The position numbers and the translations under genes were made by a program. Source: a virus. From it: a stretch of 31,588 bases of DNA. Positions 26,801 through 31,588 of the stretch are shown one piece after another; within the stretch, counting starts at the first letter, position 1; each line of letters opens with the position of its first letter. Under the pieces are notes generated by a model that ran no database searches, was not told the origin of the DNA, and saw only the letters and a program-made list of their open reading frames with translations. The stretch is taken from the IMG/VR virus record IMGVR_UViG_3300020056_000101, positions 1 to 31,588 of that record; one strand, written 5' to 3'.

Positions 26801-27052
26801 GTCGCCGGCGACAGACTCATTGTTGATACATCGAACACAGTGACTATTACGTTACCTGCATCCGCATCTCTCAGCGATGAGATAAGAATTATTGACGGTA
26901 CAGGTAATGCATCGATAAATAATATAACTGTGGCCAGAAACGGACACAACATCGAAGGATTAGCTCAAGACTTAACAGTCAATGTAAATAGAGCAGCATT
27001 TGGTTTAGTATACTATAATGCTACTCAAGGCTGGATTATGACGGAACGATAA
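23849..27052 (+). CDS. Long modular tail fibre protein
   Basis: A 1067-residue fibre, the largest gene here. It has the N-terminal module (FPNSPSDGDTVVINGVTYTY), a DLWYD...YVYIDSSNTW module near 55-75, GSETKRWNDLYLSGNTIYLG near 202-221, and DLSDVDG/VLLYN-type shaft units. Seven NLYYTDARA-type repeats follow (about residues 360-720), known from marine T4-like fibres, including a nearly identical 71-residue pair. After them come MYATTGDLPSATSYHGMFAH, two more DLWFD modules (near 880-960) and a C-terminal domain (TVTITLPASASLSDEIRIID to YNATQGWIMTER) common at the end of phage fibres. I see no peptidase or enzyme motif. Probably the main long fibre shaft; the downstream glycine-rich genes could supply tips. 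Confidence 0.88.
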   Translation: MAAYNFPNSPSDGDTVVINGVTYTYNSTKNAWKDGAASSSGSSSFVVVGNTAPATPGDGDLWYDTANNELYVYIDSSNTWADSATFTQVDYVTKVGHNLADPTATADIVLDAGDGINPATYYGDVIDKTANNFVVLDISTRNFWGNTNGTHFGEVYDPSGSTLIIENSIPTPTVHADLDGNILGSATVAGNLTPTANVTYNLGSETKRWNDLYLSGNTIYLGSLELSESSNALLISVAGANAETFATQEYVQSQLATKDQLSELNDVNMAGITAGDFLLYDGSEFLPVDFATEVNTYADTRISLASIQDLSDVDGVDTPASGDVLLYNAGSSNFGFINLGSEINSYFDIRLATKDTDDLSEGTTNLYYTDARADARINLQTGANLDLSNKTTSDLAEGTNLYYTDARARAAISENSAQLSYNSTTGVLTFTQGDTDTVSEGATNLYFTDARARSAISASGDLSYNSTTGVMSFTETTTTLSIGSNILSYVDETGATTNIDLSLYLDDTNLARLTSGAVDANGLATFTRSDNTTFTVDFAVLFDDTNLTRITSGSFSNNVITLTRSDSTTAATIDLSTTYLQNLSSEDTDDLTEGVNNLYFTNARADARINLQTGANLDLSQKTTSDLSEGTNLYYTDARARAAISENSTQLSYNSTTGVLTYTQGDTDTVTEGSTNLYYTDTRADARIALQVGANLDLTQKDTDDLSEGSTNLYYTDARARSHIEGADLDLGTNKILFSNMYATTGDLPSATSYHGMFAHVHGTGAAYYAHAGSWIELANASDIPTIPTIPSDLDDLNNVSNTAPLDGQALVWDNANSEWAPGNVASSGGATALGDLTDVSTTGATTGQVLKYNGSSWAPAADATGGGGGASVTSSNTAPSAPSEGDLWFDTSDLTMYVYYDDGSNAAWITVTPEVGGSGGVTVSSTPPSSPSYDDLWFDDTNLILYIYFYDGNSAQWVQTNPSGGGSTTTPNTYQEQTQNYTAVAGDRLIVDTSNTVTITLPASASLSDEIRIIDGTGNASINNITVARNGHNIEGLAQDLTVNVNRAAFGLVYYNATQGWIMTER
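24959..25171 (+). repeat. Internal duplication in the long fibre, copy 1
   Basis: Encodes residues 371-441 (ARADARINLQTGANLDLS...), which recur at 603-673 with five differences in 71 residues. The DNA is much less alike than the protein, with many synonymous changes, so the protein sequence is under constraint or has been homogenised in part. Confidence 0.85.
25655..25867 (+). repeat. Internal duplication in the long fibre, copy 2
   Basis: Second copy, 696 bases downstream of the first. The five substitutions relative to copy 1 are N to Q, A to S, A to T, F to Y and S to T. The region between the copies holds SYVDETGATTNIDLSLYLDD and a DDTNL..R repeat pair. Confidence 0.85.
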
Positions 27053-28314
27053 TGGCAAATTATTCAGATATCAAAGCAGGTTTAGGAGGCGGAGTAACAG
27101 AATACGCTAATGCTGCTGCATTGCCAACAAGTGGTAATTCTCTCGGTGATCTCGCAGTTACAATTGATACAAAAGCATTGTATATGTGGGATGGTAGTGA
27201 ATGGGATAAAATTTATCTAGGTCCAGATATGGTTCCTGAATTTACATCTTTACCATTATCTTCTTATAATTTAAGTAGCGGTTCGAATACATTAATTACT
27301 GTGGCTGCTAATGATCCAGATGGATTTCCAATTACATATAGTCATGATACAAATCCATCTAATCAGCAACAAGCAATAATAACAAATAGTGGTGGTACAT
27401 TTACACTTGTTCCTAGTTCAAATACTTCTCATGCTGGTAATTTTACTTTGAGATTTAAAGCTACTGATGGTGTACATGTAGCAACTCAATCTTCTACTAT
27501 AGTTTTAGCATTTTATGATTTTACAATTAGTCCTACTATTAATAGTGCATCAGAATGGACACTTTCATCTGATGGCGATTTAGTTTTAGATAGCGCAGGC
27601 ACATATACTATCGTACCTTCTAGTGATTTAACTATCGATACTAAAATGTGGGGTGCTGGCGGATCAACTACGGGTAATTTATCTGGAGGTGCGGGAGGTT
27701 ATTCTAGTGGTACATTATCGTTAACAGCTGGAACTAGTTATATTATTCGTGTTGGATCAGAAACTGGAGGCGGTACAGGTGGATCAGGAACAGGAGGCGG
27801 TTATTCAGGCATTTTCGAAGTAACTGAAGCTCATGCAAATTCTGTCATTATTGCTGGCGGTGGTGGAGGTGGTTGTTCTCAATATAGTGTTTCTCAAGTA
27901 CCAGCAGCGGGAGGAGGATCTTCTGGCCAATCTGGTGGTTATCAAGGCACCAGTGGTGGTAAAGGCGGAACTCAATCTGCTGGAGGTGCAGCAGCTGATG
28001 AAGGTTTATCAAGAGGAGGAACTGCTGGTAGCGCTCTTACAGGTGGTATAGGTAATTCTGCTGGTTCCTACGGAGGTGGCGGCGGAGGTTCAGGTTATTA
28101 TGGAGGCGGTGGCGGAGCGTCACGTGTTGGTGGTGATGGTGGTAATAGCGGCATGGGCGGTGGCGGCTCTGGATATATAGGACATTCAATAGTATCAAAT
28201 GGAGTTACTACAGCTGGTAATCAAGCGACTCCAGCAAATTCAACAGATACAGATCGTGGTACAGCTGGAAATCCAGCCAATCCAGGTAAAGTTATCATAT
28301 CAGTAGCAGCATAG
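27052..28314 (+). CDS. Glycine-rich adhesin-like protein 1
   Basis: A 420-residue protein whose ATG overlaps the long fibre stop (TAATG). It starts with a short YANAAALPTSGNSLGDLAVT module ending in ALYMWDGSEWDKI (about residues 17-54). A cadherin-like or Ig-like domain follows (about 63-160; DPDGFPITYSHDTNP, then LVPSSNTSHAGNFTLRFKAT). A glycine-rich C-terminal region (about 195-420) has many GGGGG runs separated by short beta segments, for example SVIIAGGGGGGCSQYSV, and ends PGKVIISVAA. Glycine-rich modules of this kind, as in the Salmonella phage S16 adhesin gp38, can stack as polyglycine helices with variable loops that bind receptors. That role is inferred here. Close relatives follow in the next two genes. 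Confidence 0.83.
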   Translation: MANYSDIKAGLGGGVTEYANAAALPTSGNSLGDLAVTIDTKALYMWDGSEWDKIYLGPDMVPEFTSLPLSSYNLSSGSNTLITVAANDPDGFPITYSHDTNPSNQQQAIITNSGGTFTLVPSSNTSHAGNFTLRFKATDGVHVATQSSTIVLAFYDFTISPTINSASEWTLSSDGDLVLDSAGTYTIVPSSDLTIDTKMWGAGGSTTGNLSGGAGGYSSGTLSLTAGTSYIIRVGSETGGGTGGSGTGGGYSGIFEVTEAHANSVIIAGGGGGGCSQYSVSQVPAAGGGSSGQSGGYQGTSGGKGGTQSAGGAAADEGLSRGGTAGSALTGGIGNSAGSYGGGGGGSGYYGGGGGASRVGGDGGNSGMGGGGSGYIGHSIVSNGVTTAGNQATPANSTDTDRGTAGNPANPGKVIISVAA

Positions 28315-28321
28315 GTTTTAT

Positions 28322-29884
28322 ATGGCAATTAATTTTCCAGACAATCCAACAGACGGCGATACACACGCTGGATTTACTTGGAACGCTACAACAGGAGCGT
28401 GGCAATCTGCTGCGTATCACACAGCAACTGGAAATACAGCACCAACAAATCCACAAAGTGGTGATCAATGGTTTGACACATCAGACGGAACCCTATACGT
28501 TTATTTTAATGATGGTTCATCGTCACAGTGGGTCGGCGTATCAGGACCGCAAGGGCCAGCGGGAGCAACTGGAATCGATGGTGTTGACGGATCATCAGTA
28601 ACGAGTTATGCAAATACTAGTTTATTTCCTTTATCAAATAATTCTGCAGGTGATTTTGCCTTTACTACAGATACAAAAGCATTGTATATGTGGGATGGTA
28701 GTGTATGGGATAGAATATCAACGGGTGTAGATGAAACTCCAGAATGGACGACAGAACCAAACTCAAGTTATGATTTAAACGCAGATGGTACAAATACTAG
28801 TATTACAATAGCAGCTTCTGATCCTGAAGGATTTCCAATTACATATAGTTTTGATACAAATCCTACGAATCAACCTCAAGCGACTATCACAAATAATGGC
28901 GGTGTTTTTAATTTTGTGCCTAGTACAAATACTGCACACGATGGTAGTTTTACCATGAGATTTAAAGCATCAGATGGTGTAAATATAACAACTAGATCAT
29001 CTACAATGAATCTTACGTTCTTCGAATCACAATTAATGGCAGAAGTATATAATGATTCTTATTCAGCAGCAAACACCGGCAGCTTTACGGTACCAGATGG
29101 AGCTACGAAAGTATATTTCTTCGCATGCGCTGGAGGTGGATCTAGCGGTTATAGAACAAATCAAGATGGTGGTCATGGCGCAGGTGGAGGTGGTGCTGCA
29201 AATATTTCAGGATTCCAAGTAGCAGCATCTCCTGGAGATGTATTTGATTATTCTGTTGGTCAGGGTGGATCATTCGATAGCGGTAGCGGAGGAGCGACTA
29301 CTGTTAGCCGATCATCTGTAACACTACTGCAATTAGGTGGTGGAAGTGGAGGTTCTGATGGTGTTGGAGGTGGAGGTGGTGCTGGCGGAGCTGGTGGCAC
29401 CGTGATTACCGGTACTGGTGTAGCTGGAGGTGCTGGTGGAGTAGGCGGAACTCGAGGAGGCACGGCAGCTGCAAATGGAGGTAGTACTACAGATGGAACA
29501 GGCGGAGGTGGCGGAGGAGGTTATCATCTCGCCGGACAAGGCGGTACTGGAGGTTCGTCTACAATCAGCGTATCAACTTGGACATACGGTAATATTAGTA
29601 TAGCATTTAACGGAGGTTCTGGCGGCGGTCCAGGTACAAACGGAAATCCAGGAACTGCTGGTACTAGCATACCATTGGCTGAAGCTGGTTTTGGTGTTGC
29701 GCAAGATGGAAATACTGGTGCCGGTGCAGGTGCTGGTCGCGGTATACAACCAGTCGTCAATGGAACTGCAGCTACTTATTTTCATGGCGGTGGAGGTGGT
29801 GGTATACAATCATATATTGTAGGACGAAATATTGACGGCCGCGGTGGTGGCGGATTCTTAATTGCAGTCGCAACTAAAACTTAG
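28322..29884 (+). CDS. Glycine-rich adhesin-like protein 2
   Basis: A 520-residue protein. It carries the N-terminal FPDNPTDGDTHAGFTW module, a DQWFDTSDGTLYVYFNDGSS module (48-67), a short collagen-like piece GPQGPAGATGIDGVDG (76-91), a YANTSLFPLSNNSAGDFAFT module ending MWDGSVWDRI, and a cadherin-like domain (about 141-238; DPEGFPITYSFDTNP). The glycine-rich C-terminal region (about 245-520) begins with GSFTVPDGATKVYFFACAGG, the usual entry strand of such domains, and ends GGGFLIAVATKT. Modules are shared with the flanking genes, but the glycine-rich loops differ. The start is ATG after TAGGTTTTAT. Confidence 0.83.
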   Translation: MAINFPDNPTDGDTHAGFTWNATTGAWQSAAYHTATGNTAPTNPQSGDQWFDTSDGTLYVYFNDGSSSQWVGVSGPQGPAGATGIDGVDGSSVTSYANTSLFPLSNNSAGDFAFTTDTKALYMWDGSVWDRISTGVDETPEWTTEPNSSYDLNADGTNTSITIAASDPEGFPITYSFDTNPTNQPQATITNNGGVFNFVPSTNTAHDGSFTMRFKASDGVNITTRSSTMNLTFFESQLMAEVYNDSYSAANTGSFTVPDGATKVYFFACAGGGSSGYRTNQDGGHGAGGGGAANISGFQVAASPGDVFDYSVGQGGSFDSGSGGATTVSRSSVTLLQLGGGSGGSDGVGGGGGAGGAGGTVITGTGVAGGAGGVGGTRGGTAAANGGSTTDGTGGGGGGGYHLAGQGGTGGSSTISVSTWTYGNISIAFNGGSGGGPGTNGNPGTAGTSIPLAEAGFGVAQDGNTGAGAGAGRGIQPVVNGTAATYFHGGGGGGIQSYIVGRNIDGRGGGGFLIAVATKT

Positions 29885-29892
29885 GAATAATA

Positions 29893-31584
29893 ATGGCATA
29901 TAATTTTCCAAATAGTCCAAACAACGGAGATACGGTAGTCGTCAATGGCTCTACCTATACCTATGCTTCTGCAACAAATACTTGGAAAACAACTGCATCT
30001 TCAGGCGGTGGAGGTGGTGCATCAGTTACATCATCAGACACTGCACCTACTAGTCCATCTGATGGAGATTTGTGGTGGAATTCTGCTGAAGCAATCATGT
30101 ATGTCTATTATGATGATGGATCTTCATCGCAGTGGGTTAGTACGAGTACTCCTGGACCTCGTGGAGAATCAGGTCTTAATGTCACTACGTCAAATACTGC
30201 ACCGTCTTCTCCTACAGCAGGTCAATTTTGGTGGAACACAGACGTCAATCGATTATACATCTATTACACTGACGCAGATTCTAGTCAATGGGTACAAGCG
30301 ACTACTCCAGGTGCCGATGGGGTTGATGGTGCTGACGGTAGTTCAGTAACTTCGTACGCTAATACTAGTTCTTTTCCTTCTTCTAATAATACAGTGGGTG
30401 ATTTTGCTTTTGCGACTGATAAGAAAACATTATATACATGGGACGGTACTGAATGGGATCGTATAGCTCATGGAAATGACGAAAGCCCTGTAATAATCAC
30501 TGAACCACCGACTACGAGTGATTTAAATAATGACGGCACCACGAGCACAATCACAATGGTTGCGCAAGATCCAGAAGGTTTTGATGTTACATATGGTATT
30601 GCATATAAAACGGCTGGTAACGCGTTACCAAATCAATTAGCATCAGCAACTACAGTTAATGCAAATGGCGAATTTACTTTTACGCCTACGTCTAATACAT
30701 CAAATGCAGGATCGTTTAGAGCTAGATTGAGTGCATCAGACGGTGCTAGAACTACGACTCGTTTTGTAGATTTTAGTTTAGCATTCGCTGCGACAGTAGA
30801 TTATCTTGTAGTTGCAGGCGGCGGCGCAGGTGGTGGTGTAAATAACGGCGCCGGTTGTGGTGGCGGCGGTGCTGGAGGATATATTTACACTACTGGAGCA
30901 TCTTTTAATAATGGTACAACTTTTAATATTACAGTTGGTGCTGGAGGAACAGATACCGTAAAAACTACCGGTGGAAATGGAGCAAATTCTTCTATTTCAG
31001 CTGCAGGATTTACAACTGTCACTGCAATAGGCGGAGGTGGTGGAGGCGGCGGTTCCTCTGGAGTAGCAGCAAGTGGTGGTTCAGGTGGCGGCTCCGCATA
31101 CAATAGTGCTAGCTTTGGTACTGGCACAGCAGGACAAGGTAATGATGGTGGTAGTAATGGTTCTGGTACGAGTAACTATCCAGCCGGCGGTGGTGGTGGA
31201 GCAGGAGCTGTTGGTGGCACTGCATCTGGTTCTACTGGTGGTGCCGGCGGTGATGGTTTGCAAAACTCTATTACAGGAACACCAACTTATTATGCCGGCG
31301 GCGGCGGTGGAGCAAGTCGCGGAACTGGAGGTGCTGGAGGTCTAGGAGGCGGAGCAGATGGACGTGGTAATCAAAATAATGCTAGTGGCTATGGAGCTAC
31401 TCCTAATACTGGTGGTGGTGGAGGCGGCGCGCAAGGTAATGCTTTAGGAGGTCCAGGAGGTTCTGGAATTGTAATTATTAGAACTACAGCAACAGCTGCA
31501 TCAACTACTGGTTCTCCGACAGTCACTACAGATGGATCGTATAACATTTATAGCTTTCTTACAGATGGCAGTATAACTTTTTAA
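29893..31584 (+). CDS. Glycine-rich adhesin-like protein 3
   Basis: A 563-residue protein, complete in the window (TAA at 31582-31584). It has the N-terminal FPNSPNNGDTVVVNGSTYTY module, a GGGGGAS linker, two DLWWN/QFWWN..YYxDxxSSQWV modules (about 59-84 and 107-135), a YANTSSFPSSNNTVGDFAFA module, a cadherin-like domain (about 200-297; QDPEGFDVTYGIAYKTA) and a glycine-rich region starting VDYLVVAGGGAGGG (about 303) and ending GGSGIVIIRTTATA. The last ~35 residues form a small cap ending TDGSITF. AGGAATA stands before the ATG. Same family as the two preceding genes, with the longest glycine region content of polar loops. A receptor-binding role is inferred. Confidence 0.84.
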   Translation: MAYNFPNSPNNGDTVVVNGSTYTYASATNTWKTTASSGGGGGASVTSSDTAPTSPSDGDLWWNSAEAIMYVYYDDGSSSQWVSTSTPGPRGESGLNVTTSNTAPSSPTAGQFWWNTDVNRLYIYYTDADSSQWVQATTPGADGVDGADGSSVTSYANTSSFPSSNNTVGDFAFATDKKTLYTWDGTEWDRIAHGNDESPVIITEPPTTSDLNNDGTTSTITMVAQDPEGFDVTYGIAYKTAGNALPNQLASATTVNANGEFTFTPTSNTSNAGSFRARLSASDGARTTTRFVDFSLAFAATVDYLVVAGGGAGGGVNNGAGCGGGGAGGYIYTTGASFNNGTTFNITVGAGGTDTVKTTGGNGANSSISAAGFTTVTAIGGGGGGGGSSGVAASGGSGGGSAYNSASFGTGTAGQGNDGGSNGSGTSNYPAGGGGGAGAVGGTASGSTGGAGGDGLQNSITGTPTYYAGGGGGASRGTGGAGGLGGGADGRGNQNNASGYGATPNTGGGGGGAQGNALGGPGGSGIVIIRTTATAASTTGSPTVTTDGSYNIYSFLTDGSITF

Positions 31585-31588
31585 GGTA

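Overview
This window is a late structural-gene segment of a T4-like contractile-tailed phage (myovirus), AT-rich, with all genes on the + strand and almost no intergenic space. No cellular genes, tRNAs, integrases, IS elements or CRISPR arrays are visible. The T4 core order 13-14-15-16-17-18-19-20 is intact. The fibre genes that follow use domain types I associate with marine T4-like phages (cyanomyophage or pelagimyophage type): DLWFD/YYDDGSSSQW modules, NLYYTDARA repeats, an N-terminal FPNSP..GDTV..NG..YTY module, a cupredoxin-like insert and a 2-oxoglutarate oxygenase among fibre genes. The host cannot be read from the sequence.

Layout. (1) 1-1635: 3' part of a large protein built of ~20-residue repeats, in the place where T4 has gp12/fibritin. 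(2) 1669-6365: neck and packaging block: gp13 and gp14 (neck), gp15 (tail completion), gp16 and gp17 (small and large terminase), tightly or overlappingly packed. (3) 6436-9519: gp18 (tail sheath) and gp19 (tail tube), each behind its own T4-type late promoter TATAAATA. (4) 9541-9575: a strong intrinsic terminator whose stem-loop contains another TATAAATA, then gp20 (portal). (5) 11309-31584: a 20-kb array of fibre, adhesin and decoration genes where T4 has 67-68-21-22-23. It starts with a collagen-like fibre and a trimeric coiled-coil fibre. Next come two paralogous copies of a four-gene cassette (fibre, 79-aa protein, ~600-aa propeller-like protein, LamG-like protein), separated by a 2OG-Fe(II) oxygenase gene. 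A 1067-aa fibre and three tandem glycine-rich adhesin-like genes close the array.

How they work together. gp20 is the DNA portal on which the head is built. gp16/gp17 pump and cut the DNA. gp13/gp14 close the neck, gp15 caps the gp18 sheath and gp19 tube. The remaining half probably makes the fibres and receptor-binding surface. Recognisable late promoters lie before 13, 18, 19, 20 and the 1067-aa fibre. The most interesting parts are the duplicated cassette with its unexplained 79-aa and ~600-aa families, the cupredoxin-like insert with a full H/C/H/M ligand set, the oxygenase beside a collagen-like fibre, and the terminator/promoter overlap.
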